From: CAYJUM01 sp964478915
GTDB lineage: Bacteria > Nitrospirota > Nitrospiria > Nitrospirales > Nitrospiraceae
Direction: 5' to 3'
NCBI GenBank assembly: GCA_964478915.1
Contig: CAYZKG010000018.1
Span: 1-28,554 of the forward strand
Length of the DNA stretch: 28,554 nt
Shown here piece by piece: positions 1-7,340 of this stretch. The notes under the pieces were generated by a model. That model searched no databases and was not told the origin of the DNA. It saw nothing but the letters and a program-made list of their open reading frames with translations. Position numbers and translations under genes: made by a program. How positions within the stretch are numbered: position 1 is the first letter of the stretch; each line of letters starts with the position of its first letter.

Positions 1-82
1 TGCTTTCGAGCAGCGCGGTCGCAGCGGCCAGGCCGGCAACGCCGCCGCCGATGATCAGGACGGTTTTCTCAGCTTGGGGCAT
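1..82 (-). CDS. FAD/NAD(P)-binding oxidoreductase, N-terminal fragment (runs off left edge)
   Basis: Only the first 27 codons are in the window. They read MPQAEKT followed by VLIIGGGVAGLAAATAL, a textbook dinucleotide-binding Rossmann start (GxGxxG with hydrophobic strand and helix). This is how FAD-dependent amine oxidase, phytoene or squalene desaturase-type enzymes begin, but the substrate cannot be told from so little. The gene is the last visible member of a minus-strand run (PAS, small protein, phasin-like), 38 bases after the phasin-like stop. No strong Shine-Dalgarno sequence is seen before the ATG. Confidence 0.75.
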   Translation of the reverse strand, partial: MPQAEKTVLIIGGGVAGLAAATALLES

Positions 83-120
83 GGTCACTGCTTGCGTTCA
101 CCTATTGCTGGTAGTGTGAA

Positions 121-399
121 TCAGTGATGATGCTCCTTGCCACCCTTGGGTGGGACGGCCCCGGCTGGAGGGCTGGCCTTGCTCTTTTGAAGCTCAGCAC
201 TCAGCGCATCAATTTTTCGTGACAAGGCCTCGATATCGGATTTTGTGACGAAGCCCATTCCTTTGAGATTGCGAAGGGACCGGTCCCGTTCGAGCTTGCC
301 CTGCTGAACAAAATAGTCGAACCAGTCCTTCATGTCTTCGACCACCTTACGGCCAATCCCCAGACAGAGCAAGGCTCCTGTCTCTATCAATCTCAACAT
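121..399 (-). CDS. phasin-like small coiled-coil protein
   Basis: A 92-residue protein. The start at 399 is chosen over an upstream in-frame ATG because GAGGAG lies 8-9 bases before it. The sequence has a hydrophobic N-terminal stretch (about residues 4-15). An amphipathic segment with VVEDMKDWFDYFVQQGKLE follows, then GFVTKSDIEALSRKIDALSAELQK, a heptad-like helix. It ends in a Pro/Gly/Lys tail closing with three His. The pattern of a short helical domain followed by a K-S-D-I-E-A-L-S-x-K coiled coil is typical of poly(hydroxyalkanoate) granule-associated (phasin/PhaF-like) proteins. Granule binding is inference, since no pha gene is in view. It lies 16 bases downstream of the small-protein gene and is likely co-transcribed. 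Confidence 0.6.
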   Translation of the reverse strand: MLRLIETGALLCLGIGRKVVEDMKDWFDYFVQQGKLERDRSLRNLKGMGFVTKSDIEALSRKIDALSAELQKSKASPPAGAVPPKGGKEHHH

Positions 400-415
400 T
401 GGATTCTTCTCCTCA

Positions 416-727
416 TTACCTACCCAATTTCCTGAGTTTCTCGGAAATTTCAAACGCCTTTTGCCTGACAGCGTCAGGATCACCTAGTTTATTGTCCTTA
501 GCTAAGTCGGCTATGGCCTGTTCCCAAAGCTTATCTTCAATTTTTTTGAGAAGGTTTCCATGCGCACTTTCGAAAGTCGTACCGTCTGACATTTTTTCCC
601 CCTCCGTGTTTAAGTCCTGCTCATTGTTCCCCTTTTCTGTCGTCGGTGTTTGGTGTTCACCAACCTTGCACAAGGCTCCGGCGGCCTCCGCGGCCAGCGC
701 CAATCCCAAAGCCATCAATCGGAACAT
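416..727 (-). CDS. small protein with hydrophobic N-terminus, unknown function
   Basis: A 103-residue product when started at the ATG at 727, which follows GGAGG by 8 bases. That Shine-Dalgarno sequence sits inside the last codons of the upstream PAS gene. Residues 1-20 are hydrophobic and could be a signal or anchor segment, although no clean lipobox is present. The middle (about 25-45) is polar and low-complexity. The last 58 residues (MSDGTTFESA onward) form a charged helical domain with LLKKIEDKLWEQAIADLAK. A second start at 592 has an even better ribosome site (GGAGGGGG then AAAAA), so a short cytosolic form may also be made. I do not recognise the family. Confidence 0.5.
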   Translation of the reverse strand: MFRLMALGLALAAEAAGALCKVGEHQTPTTEKGNNEQDLNTEGEKMSDGTTFESAHGNLLKKIEDKLWEQAIADLAKDNKLGDPDAVRQKAFEISEKLRKLGR

Positions 728-732
728 AGAGC

Positions 733-1056
733 TCACCTCCTTCGGATGGCTCCTAAGTATTGGGTGCCGTTAACGGTCGTGAGAGGACTGAGGTCAATCT
801 CCACCGGGAAGTCAGTCCCATTTTTGTGGCGCCCCCGTGGATTAAGGCCGTCTCCCATGCGCCGTTGTTTGGGCACGGCGAAGTACTCTTTTCTGTGTTC
901 GGGATGCCGACCGGCTGCGTCTGTTGGCAAGAGAATCTCGAGATCCTTTCCAAGCAATTCCTTCGAGTTGTAGCCGAACAAGGTTTCCATTCCTGGATTC
1001 ACGGACAGGATCTTGCCGCGATCGTCAATAATGACGAGCGCATCCGAGTCCTTCAT
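733..1056 (-). CDS. stand-alone PAS domain protein
   Basis: A 107-residue protein made of one PAS domain and nothing else. It opens with DALVIIDDRGKILSVNPGMETLFGY, then has the ELLGKDLEILLP motif and the C-terminal PAS core RHKNGTDFPVEIDLSPL. PAS domains bind small ligands or cofactors and sense redox, oxygen or metabolites. With no kinase or other output domain here, the protein must signal through a partner. After the LLP motif there is a His-containing stretch (GRHPEHRKEY) placed like the haem-ligand region of FixL-type PAS domains. That position also carries His in many non-haem PAS domains, so haem binding is only a possibility. AAGGAGG lies 7 bases before the ATG. It is the first gene of a minus-strand run. 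Confidence 0.85.
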   Translation of the reverse strand: MKDSDALVIIDDRGKILSVNPGMETLFGYNSKELLGKDLEILLPTDAAGRHPEHRKEYFAVPKQRRMGDGLNPRGRHKNGTDFPVEIDLSPLTTVNGTQYLGAIRRR

Positions 1057-1183
1057 CGGCGACCTCCTTTCTCAGTAGAACAAACGGTGGAGGCTTCCAG
1101 GCGGGGTCGATGCGAATCCCTTCGCCTGTGAAGTTACGACATGAGGCAGGACAACAATGAGAGACTATAAGAGAATGGGCGCT

Positions 1184-1212
1184 TACTTATCGGATTGGGT
1201 CGGTTTTGTCAA
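1184..1212 (-). promoter_or_regulatory. candidate sigma70-type promoter for the PAS operon
   Basis: On the minus strand a perfect -35 TTGACA (1212-1207) is followed by 17 bases and TAAGTA (1189-1184). Another reading is GATAAG with a 15-base spacer. Transcription would start near 1177, about 120 bases before the PAS start codon. The -10 is weak, so this is tentative. The same TTGACA...TAAGTA arrangement recurs before the membrane protein gene at 3862-4290. Confidence 0.35.
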
Positions 1213-1290
1213 TACCAATTCGGCTATAGCACTACGTACAAGACTTTTCCTGCACGCGCTGGTGGTAGACTTTGCGTTCACCATCGAAAG

Positions 1291-1304
1291 GTACAAATTT
1301 GTAC
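1291..1304. repeat. 14-bp perfect palindrome between genes
   Basis: GTACAAATTTGTAC is its own reverse complement and lies 5 bases past the stop codon of the S8 protease gene, in the 252-base gap between that gene and the PAS gene. It could be an operator or a weak terminator. Apart from it and the promoter candidate, the gap shows nothing else recognisable. Confidence 0.3.
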
Positions 1305-1308
1305 AGTG

Positions 1309-3297
1309 TCAGAAACCCATCTCTACCGAGAACTTACGCAAGATTCCGGTATCCTGCTTCTCTTTGTCCTCGACTTCCAATGTCCAGGTGCCTTGCGGGC
1401 GCTTGCTGACAAACGTGCTCAATGCCGGCATGGTCGCCTGGTCGTACGTCTTCCTCAAGTTTTTGGCGTTGCCGCCCGTGCGATTGTGCAGGATCACCAG
1501 CGTCAGCCCCGATGCCACAGGTGGTTTAAGCCGCACCACCAGGTCACCGATATACGTGTGCTCAATGTCCACGGCGATCTTGAGGGTCTTCGTGGGGCTC
1601 GTATCGCCCACTGCGACTTTGAGCGTCGCGGTTTTCAAGTCGTGAATCGGGACATTTTGCACCGCTGTATGGATCGCCGTGTACCCGGCGGCCGGGACCG
1701 GCGCCGGCTGGGATATGCCGGCCATCGTTACCGCGGTCTTCGCGTTGAGCCGACCGTAGCCGTAGAGTTTACTGTGGCCGCTTGCGTCATACTTGCCGCC
1801 GGCCTGGTCAATTTTGTCACAGGAACGTTTGAGGAGGTCTTTGACCTCATCCCACCGAAGCGCCGGATTGCGGGCCAGTACGAGAGCGGCCACCCCGGCC
1901 GCGCCGGGACAGGCGCTGGAAGTGCCTCCAAAATTGTTCGTATAGTGGCCGGCGGCATCCCCCTTGGTGCTCTGGCCAGGGTTATATCCTGGGGCCCCCG
2001 ATCGGTCCGTTGTCCAGATGCCGGCGGTCTTGGTCTGAACTGTGTCGTTGCTCGGAAAGGCGCACCAGGTTGCCTTGCCGAAATCGCTGTACTTGCTTTT
2101 CTTCCCGCGGTCGTTGCAGGCGGCCACGGCGATCACCTTCTCGTAGCTGGCGTAGCCGTCGTTGTCCACGCTCTCGTTGCCGTTGCCGGCCGCCCAGGTC
2201 AAGACGCAGCCCTTTCCGCTTCGTCCGTTCGTGATCGCCCAGTCGATGGCCAGTTGCGTAGCATCCGGAAGCGGGACCACTTGATGATGCAGCGGGTCTT
2301 CCGGGTCCCACCACTTCCCGTCCTCCGGCCCCCAGCTACACGAGATGACGTCGGCGCCGTGTTGGGCGGCCCAGACGATGGCATCCGCTTCACCTTGAGA
2401 GCCAAGCCCTGAAACGAGGCGGATGGGCAGAAGCCGCGCTTTTGGCGCCACGCCGGAAGCTCCGTGCTCGCCGTCGGCGCACGCCACGCCGGCGCAGGCG
2501 GTGCCATGGTCGTCACCATTGCCTGGGCGTGGGTCGTTCGTGTTGCGCGTGACGTCGCGAGGGGAAACGATTTTCCCCGTGCCCGCAAATTCTTCGTGGC
2601 CGAGATCCACGCCATCATCAATAATCGCGATGGTGATCCCTTCTCCCTGGGACAAGGTCCAGGCGGCTTCCACATGGGCGTGCGCGTCAACGCTCTGTCC
2701 CTTAATGGTCGTTTTCTTGAGATGCCACTGCTCCGGGAAGGCCTGGCGTCGCCGGACCATCCGCACCAGTTCTGGATGGCACAATTCCACGTGCTCGTCC
2801 CTCAGGAGGACGAGCGCCAAGTCAAAGACCTTCCAGCCACTGCCTTCCGGCATGGCCACAAGGTAGGCGTTTCGCGCGTAGTCCAGCTCACGCTTGATCG
2901 TCAGGCCGTGGCCCCGCAAGATCCGCCGACAGGTGCGCGTCGCCGCGTCATCGTGGAACTTCACGAACAGATTTTCGGTGTAAAGCACAGGAGCCTTGGA
3001 CCGGCTGTCTGCCAGCACGCGCCCGGCAAAGCGCACGTCGGGCTCCCGTTTAAGGAAGGCACGCATCCTCTGCGGGGAGGACTGTTGGTTGACGGTCCGC
3101 CATCGGCGGAAGATCTCCACCCCGGCCTCATTGAAGCGGGCGATTCGCTCGAGCCCGTCCAGCACCGCGCGCGACTTCGGGGACAGAGGGGCGGCGTGCA
3201 GGGGGCGTCTGGTGTAGGTTCGGGTGACCAGCAGTTCCTTGTTCACCGTGAGCGAGTATCGCTGCCCCTCTTTACCCCCATATTGGTATACGAGCAT
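1309..3297 (-). CDS. S8 family (subtilisin/kexin-like) serine peptidase with C-terminal P domain
   Basis: A 662-residue protein. The S8 catalytic residues are all present: Asp227 in IIDDGVD, His264 in DDHGTACAG, oxyanion Asn372 in AAGNGN and nucleophile Ser460 in GGTSSACPG. Residues about 545-662 form a P domain (LKIAVDIEHTYIGDLVVRL... GTWTLEVEDK... G), as in proprotein convertases and many bacterial kexin-like proteases. Residues about 105-185 (LFVKFHDD... HPELVRMVRRR) look like a fervidolysin-type inhibitory prodomain. There is no signal peptide or membrane segment at the chosen start, so either the enzyme acts inside the cell or it leaves by a non-Sec route. GGAGG precedes the ATG by 5 bases. 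A divergent neighbour encodes a lone copy of the prodomain. Confidence 0.93.
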   Translation of the reverse strand: MLVYQYGGKEGQRYSLTVNKELLVTRTYTRRPLHAAPLSPKSRAVLDGLERIARFNEAGVEIFRRWRTVNQQSSPQRMRAFLKREPDVRFAGRVLADSRSKAPVLYTENLFVKFHDDAATRTCRRILRGHGLTIKRELDYARNAYLVAMPEGSGWKVFDLALVLLRDEHVELCHPELVRMVRRRQAFPEQWHLKKTTIKGQSVDAHAHVEAAWTLSQGEGITIAIIDDGVDLGHEEFAGTGKIVSPRDVTRNTNDPRPGNGDDHGTACAGVACADGEHGASGVAPKARLLPIRLVSGLGSQGEADAIVWAAQHGADVISCSWGPEDGKWWDPEDPLHHQVVPLPDATQLAIDWAITNGRSGKGCVLTWAAGNGNESVDNDGYASYEKVIAVAACNDRGKKSKYSDFGKATWCAFPSNDTVQTKTAGIWTTDRSGAPGYNPGQSTKGDAAGHYTNNFGGTSSACPGAAGVAALVLARNPALRWDEVKDLLKRSCDKIDQAGGKYDASGHSKLYGYGRLNAKTAVTMAGISQPAPVPAAGYTAIHTAVQNVPIHDLKTATLKVAVGDTSPTKTLKIAVDIEHTYIGDLVVRLKPPVASGLTLVILHNRTGGNAKNLRKTYDQATMPALSTFVSKRPQGTWTLEVEDKEKQDTGILRKFSVEMGF

Positions 3298-3321
3298 ACG
3301 GCCCTCCTCTCACGAGCGCAC

Positions 3322-3351
3322 TTGGCCGGTGCCACCGGTTTTCTCTACAAT
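3322..3351 (+). promoter_or_regulatory. candidate promoter for the prodomain-like gene
   Basis: TTGGCC (3322-3327), an 18-base spacer and a strong -10 TACAAT (3346-3351). The predicted transcription start (about 3358) coincides with the GTG start codon at 3357, for which there is no Shine-Dalgarno sequence. This suggests a leaderless message or use of the later ATG at 3396. Confidence 0.45.
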
Positions 3352-3356
3352 GAAGC

Positions 3357-3860
3357 GTGGCACCGCAGCCGGATGTGTTTGCGGAATTTCCTGGAATGTT
3401 CCTGGCCAGCACCACGCGCCCCACGGCACGCTACGTGCGCCTGCCGGGGTTGTTCGCCCTTCATGGGGCAGTCCCTCCTGAGCTGACCGCCAGGGTGATG
3501 TTCCGTCTGCATGACGGGAAGATTGCGGTCTGTCGAGGCGAGCCGCCGGCTCCGGGGGAGCTCGGTTCACCGACCATGACGCCGGTCTATTCCTTGCAAC
3601 CGAACGGCCCGCCCGCGGTGCCGACCGGCCGCTTGTTTGTTCGGTTTGAGGATCACATCACGGCCGAAGAGCGTCATCAGGCATTACGCCACACCGGGTA
3701 TCGGATCGTTCGGCTTCTTCCTTACGCGCCGCATGCGGTATGGCTGGAGGCGCTCTCGGGCAACATTGCCGTCACGCTCAAGGGCATCTCCGCTTTGGAG
3801 CAGCTCTCCGGCGTGGCCAATATCGAGCCGGAGATGCTGACCTCGATGGCTCAGCGGTAA
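3357..3860 (+). CDS. stand-alone subtilase prodomain-like protein (possible protease inhibitor or chaperone)
   Basis: 167 residues from GTG 3357, or 154 from ATG 3396; neither start has a good ribosome site. Residues 91-167 (GRLFVRFEDH... ANIEPEMLTSMAQR) align with residues 108-184 of the neighbouring S8 protease over 77 positions with no gap. By eye about 20 are identical, including LFV-F, the L-R-x-x-G core, L-x-Y-A, and PE near the end. In subtilases this region is the inhibitory prodomain and folding helper. Here it stands alone with no peptidase domain, so it may inhibit or help fold the divergent protease in trans. Function is inference; the sequence relationship is directly visible. 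There is no signal peptide, matching the protease. It converges with the next gene, one base apart. Confidence 0.75.
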   Translation: MAPQPDVFAEFPGMFLASTTRPTARYVRLPGLFALHGAVPPELTARVMFRLHDGKIAVCRGEPPAPGELGSPTMTPVYSLQPNGPPAVPTGRLFVRFEDHITAEERHQALRHTGYRIVRLLPYAPHAVWLEALSGNIAVTLKGISALEQLSGVANIEPEMLTSMAQR

Positions 3861-3861
3861 T

Positions 3862-4290
3862 TCACCTTTGGAGCGCCGCCCGCCGTATTCCAATCAGCGC
3901 CACGACCAAGGCCACCAGGACCGTCACCAGCGCAACAGCGAACAGAAGAAAAACCACGGTGTTCGTCAAGGGAGAAAACGGATTCAGGCCCCGCACTCCC
4001 CACCACGCCCCAAGGATCGAGGCCAGAACATTGCCGTAGGCCGTGAGGATCAAGAGCCAGGCGAGACGCGCGTGCCATCGCGGGGACAGCCGGAAACGCT
4101 CTGAAAAAGCGGCGAGGGCAAGGACGAGAAGCCCGTTGAGAATGCCCTCCAGATGCGCCATCCGCCACTGGCGTTCCGAGCCATCCATCATTCCCCACAG
4201 CACGAAGGTCCAGAAGAACCCGGCCAACAGTCCGATCACGATGACCATGACCCCGTGGAGCACCATCTTGTCGCGCAGGTGAGGCGGCAT
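3862..4290 (-). CDS. four-helix membrane protein, styrene-oxide isomerase-like
   Basis: 142 residues with four hydrophobic helices at about 10-34, 48-62, 75-98 and 108-135. The pattern RMAHLEGILNG at the start of helix 2 and TAYGNVLASILGAWWG in helix 3 matches my memory of the small styrene-oxide isomerase (StyC-like) family. In that family the conserved His of the AHLEG motif (His46 here) is important; some members bind haem. Those enzymes isomerise epoxides to aldehydes, but many bacterial relatives have no known substrate and no styrene genes are nearby. The start has AAGGAG 7 bases upstream. A perfect TTGACA lies about 120 bases before the gene. Confidence 0.6.
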   Translation of the reverse strand: MPPHLRDKMVLHGVMVIVIGLLAGFFWTFVLWGMMDGSERQWRMAHLEGILNGLLVLALAAFSERFRLSPRWHARLAWLLILTAYGNVLASILGAWWGVRGLNPFSPLTNTVVFLLFAVALVTVLVALVVALIGIRRAALQR

Positions 4291-4386
4291 GTCTCAGCTC
4301 CTTTCTCCTACTTGTCGGCATGGATGCTTTGTTTCCGGCCTGCCTGACAGGACGCGTGAAGATGACGCCAAGGATGCAGCGGTGGG

Positions 4387-4432
4387 TACTTAGCTAGCCT
4401 CGGGAGAAATTGTCAATGAACATTTTTGAACA
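4387..4432 (-). promoter_or_regulatory. candidate promoter with upstream direct repeats
   Basis: On the minus strand TTGACA (4416-4411) and TAAGTA (4392-4387) are 18 bases apart, pointing at the isomerase-like membrane gene. Immediately upstream of the -35, TGAACA occurs twice on the plus strand (4417-4422 and 4427-4432) with a 10-base period, one helical turn, as expected for an activator or repressor site. The 249-base gap 4291-4539 shows no other feature. Confidence 0.35.
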
Positions 4433-4539
4433 GTGCTTAAGGAGGGCTCAGGCCGATGGGAGAGCCGTCGGTTGAGGAGGCGGAGAAAGTTTTGGGGAAC
4501 GAACAGAAGCCTGACGTGAAGTGGGGGGACGAGCCCTGT

Positions 4540-6312
4540 CTAGGTGGTACGCTCCAGCTCCGCGACCATCTCACGGACAGTGTCGAAACCAGACTGCCAG
4601 AACGCCTCCGAGCGGATATCCACGCCGAGGGGCCGCAGAAGAGTTTCAGGACTTTCGGAGCCGCCGGCAGCCAGGAGCTCCAGGTATTTGGGGACAAAGC
4701 TCGGACCTTCCCGTTTGTATCTTTGGTAGAGAGCGAGCACCAGGAGATTTCCGAAGCTGTACGCGTAACAGTAGAAGGGGCTGCCGAAAATATGGGGAAT
4801 CGTCAGCCATTCCCACTTGAATTCTTCCGGCACCGCCACCGCCCGACCGAACTGCTGACGAAGGTCTTTCAGATAGGCCTCAGCCAGGTCGTTCACCGTA
4901 GCCCCGTTGGCGACCATCTGGTGTGCAGCTTGCTCGAATTGGACGAAATAGGCTTGGCGTACCACCGTTGCATAGATGTCGTCCAGTTGCGAGATCAGCA
5001 GACCCTGCTTGACGGCTTTGTTCTTCTCCTGCTGCAAGAGACGGTCCGACAAGATCCGTTCCCCGAACACCGACGCGGTCTCGGCCAGCGGCAGGGAGGC
5101 GTGGAATGTGAAGATAGACTGGTCCGCGGCCAGCATGCCGTGGACGGCGTGCCCCAGTTCGTGGGCGAGCGTGGAGACGTCTCGGGCCTCGCCCGTGTAG
5201 TTGAGCAGCACATAGGGCGTCAGCCCGGGCGCCACGCTGTAGCAGTAGGCCCCGCTCATCTTGCCGGGATAGGTCCGTGCGTCAAGGTGGCGGTCTTCGA
5301 AGACCCGCAACGCCAGATCGGCTAGGTGACCGGAGAAGTCACGGTAGGAGTCCAAGACCATCCGGACCGCCACATCATAGGGATACCGCTTGCGGCCGGC
5401 CTTATGCGGAGCGTAGAGATGGTAGCGGTTCAATCGCTTGAGGCGGCACACCCGGGCCTTGACGCGGAAATAGTCCTGAAAGACCTCAACATTCTTTCGA
5501 CATGCGGCTAACAGGGCATCTGCCGCATCGTCTGGGATATCGTTACCAAGATTACGGACGGACATCGCGGACCGGTAGTTCCGCAACATCAGATTTTCGT
5601 TCTTCCAGTCCTGAACAAGCGCGGCATACATCTCCCCGATGACGTCATGATTCGCCTCGAACACGCGGTACAGTTCGCGGTAGGCGCTCTCGCGAATCCG
5701 GCCCCTCGGGTTGCGGACGTAGCCGGACAGCTCCTCGCGCGTCAGCTTGCGGGTTTTCCCGTTACTCCGCAGGCGGAATATGAACCCGTTGGTCAGAACA
5801 TCATAGAGTGTATCAATGGCGCTCCGGCCCGTGACGTTCTTGATGTTGATGGTCTTTTCTTCCGGTTCGGAAAGGGTATAGGGTTTGAACCGGCGGATGG
5901 TCTCGAGATGGTACCGATACTTCCCGGATTTCTCCAAAAGCCGGGCGGCATTCGAGTCGTCCAGCTTCTGCCACCACAATTCAAAAAAGAGCATCCGGTT
6001 ATTGAACCCGGTGAGCTGTTCCTCCACTTTCGATTTGAACGCCCGGGCTGCCTGGTCCTTGGTGTTCTCCGAAAACCAGAGGTACGCGTAGCCTCCGAGC
6101 TTGCTTGAGGAAACCGCAATCTCTTCGCTCAGGCGGAGGGCCTCAAGGAAGCTCTGGGTAGGCAGATCAGGAGTCAACTGGCCTCGCAAGGCCTCGAATT
6201 GGCCGACTTGGTGCTCCAGGTCTTGGGTGTACTCATCCAGGACCATAGGGTCCTTTAACAGTTCGCTGAGGTCCCAACGGTCGAGGAATCGGTGTTGTGT
6301 CTTTCGAACCAT
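4540..6312 (-). CDS. pepF: M3 family oligoendopeptidase F-type metalloprotease
   Basis: 590 residues from ATG 6312 (601 from ATG 6345). It has the gluzincin zinc motif AHELGHAVHG (HExxH at about 384-388) and the downstream third ligand in AETASVFGE (Glu about 411). It also has the M3B features RWDLSELL at the N-terminus, RRFKPYTLSEPEE and FGSPFYCYAYSFGNLL near the C-terminus. PepF-type enzymes cut short cytosolic peptides; length fits the family (about 600). The 6312 start is preferred because the family begins just before the RWDLS motif and because TATCAT (6324-6319) would place transcription start at this ATG. The 6345 start has no ribosome site. It is monocistronic, with the isomerase-like gene downstream on the same strand. 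Confidence 0.92.
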   Translation of the reverse strand: MVRKTQHRFLDRWDLSELLKDPMVLDEYTQDLEHQVGQFEALRGQLTPDLPTQSFLEALRLSEEIAVSSSKLGGYAYLWFSENTKDQAARAFKSKVEEQLTGFNNRMLFFELWWQKLDDSNAARLLEKSGKYRYHLETIRRFKPYTLSEPEEKTINIKNVTGRSAIDTLYDVLTNGFIFRLRSNGKTRKLTREELSGYVRNPRGRIRESAYRELYRVFEANHDVIGEMYAALVQDWKNENLMLRNYRSAMSVRNLGNDIPDDAADALLAACRKNVEVFQDYFRVKARVCRLKRLNRYHLYAPHKAGRKRYPYDVAVRMVLDSYRDFSGHLADLALRVFEDRHLDARTYPGKMSGAYCYSVAPGLTPYVLLNYTGEARDVSTLAHELGHAVHGMLAADQSIFTFHASLPLAETASVFGERILSDRLLQQEKNKAVKQGLLISQLDDIYATVVRQAYFVQFEQAAHQMVANGATVNDLAEAYLKDLRQQFGRAVAVPEEFKWEWLTIPHIFGSPFYCYAYSFGNLLVLALYQRYKREGPSFVPKYLELLAAGGSESPETLLRPLGVDIRSEAFWQSGFDTVREMVAELERTT

Positions 6313-6431
6313 TGCTCCATGATACCACCGGCCCACTGGAGGCATCCAAAATTAATTTATCTTTATTTACAAAGTCTTACGTGGTTATCTGACGCTCGAG
6401 TCCGCACGCATCGGCTCTGGCGCTCCTTACA

Positions 6432-6460
6432 TTGGCTATAAGGCAGTCCGATGCTAAGAT
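6432..6460 (+). promoter_or_regulatory. candidate extended -10 promoter
   Basis: TTGGCT (6432-6437), 17 bases, then TGC-TAAGAT (-10 at 6455-6460, with the TG extension directly before it). Transcription would begin near 6467, giving a short leader to the ATG at 6491. It would drive the exported protein gene and perhaps ftsH. Confidence 0.45.
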
Positions 6461-6490
6461 ACGGCAGCGCTCTAAGCGTTCCGAGGACGC

Positions 6491-7330
6491 ATGGTCTGGA
6501 AGACGTTGTTTCTCCTGTTGTTCGTCCTGACGGTTCTGAGAATTGACACGCAGGCCGACCAAATCATTCCAATTCCCGGCATCCAGCCGGTCGCGACGGA
6601 GGTCCTTATCCGCGTGGTTGCCCATGGCGCCATGGTCCTGGGTGATGAAGTCGGCGGCGCAAGGATCACGATTACCGAGGTAGCGACCGGCCAGGTGCTG
6701 GCCTCCGGCATGCAGCTCGGCGAAGCGGGTGATCAAAATCAGATCATGCGCACACCGCGTATGCTCGGCGAACCTCAGTACTCTTCGAAGCCCTCCGGCT
6801 TTTTCCGCGCCACGCTCTATCTTGATCGGCCGACGCTGGTGAAGATCAGCGCGCAGGGACCACTGGCCTATCCGGCGGCGATGCAACAGGCCAGTAAGAC
6901 AATCCTCCTCGTGCCGGGCCATGACCTGACCCAAGACGGGATCATCCTGGATCTGAACGGATACATTGTGAAGATCGAGAACCCGCCGCCCGGCCAGCCG
7001 TTGATTGCGAAGGATGACGTCAAGCTGAGAGCTTCCATCCAGACGCTGTCCGGCGAACCGGTACGGCCGCATGGGGATTGGGATTCCAGACGGGTGCATA
7101 TCTACGGCGAGCTGTTGATCGGTGATCAGGTCATTGAGCGCCTGCAGCTGTTCCATATCGGTCTGCAGGCCAGCTTCGAAGCCCCATTTTTCGTTCCCAC
7201 GCCGAAAGAGGCCCCGAACGGCATCACGCTCCGAGTAGTAGCGGCGGACGGGGCCGGAGCCAACTTCGGGCTGGACCAGGCCAGCTACCCGGTGCTCCCG
7301 GAGCGCCTGAAACCGCGCACAAGGAATTGA
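6491..7330 (+). CDS. exported protein of unknown function
   Basis: 279 residues. The first 22 or so (MVWKTLFLLLFVLTVLRIDTQA) form a Sec-type signal peptide. The rest is rich in beta-strand-like stretches: EVLIRVVAHG... ARITITEVATGQVLASG, then GFFRATLYLDRPTLVKISAQGP, then KLRASIQTLSGEPVRP and VHIYGELLIGDQVIERLQLFHIGLQASFEAPFF. This suggests two or three immunoglobulin-like or similar beta-sandwich domains in the periplasm. I do not recognise the family. GAGG lies 4 bases before the ATG. The ftsH-type gene starts 10 bases after the stop, so the two are probably one transcript and the protein may relate to envelope quality control. Confidence 0.7.
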   Translation: MVWKTLFLLLFVLTVLRIDTQADQIIPIPGIQPVATEVLIRVVAHGAMVLGDEVGGARITITEVATGQVLASGMQLGEAGDQNQIMRTPRMLGEPQYSSKPSGFFRATLYLDRPTLVKISAQGPLAYPAAMQQASKTILLVPGHDLTQDGIILDLNGYIVKIENPPPGQPLIAKDDVKLRASIQTLSGEPVRPHGDWDSRRVHIYGELLIGDQVIERLQLFHIGLQASFEAPFFVPTPKEAPNGITLRVVAADGAGANFGLDQASYPVLPERLKPRTRN

Positions 7331-7340
7331 TTCAATAACG

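Noticed and set aside
1195..2412. A 405-codon open frame on the plus strand
   Set aside because: It lies opposite the S8 protease, whose catalytic motifs are all in frame. The antisense frame is Arg-rich with no recognisable domain; it is a GC-codon shadow.
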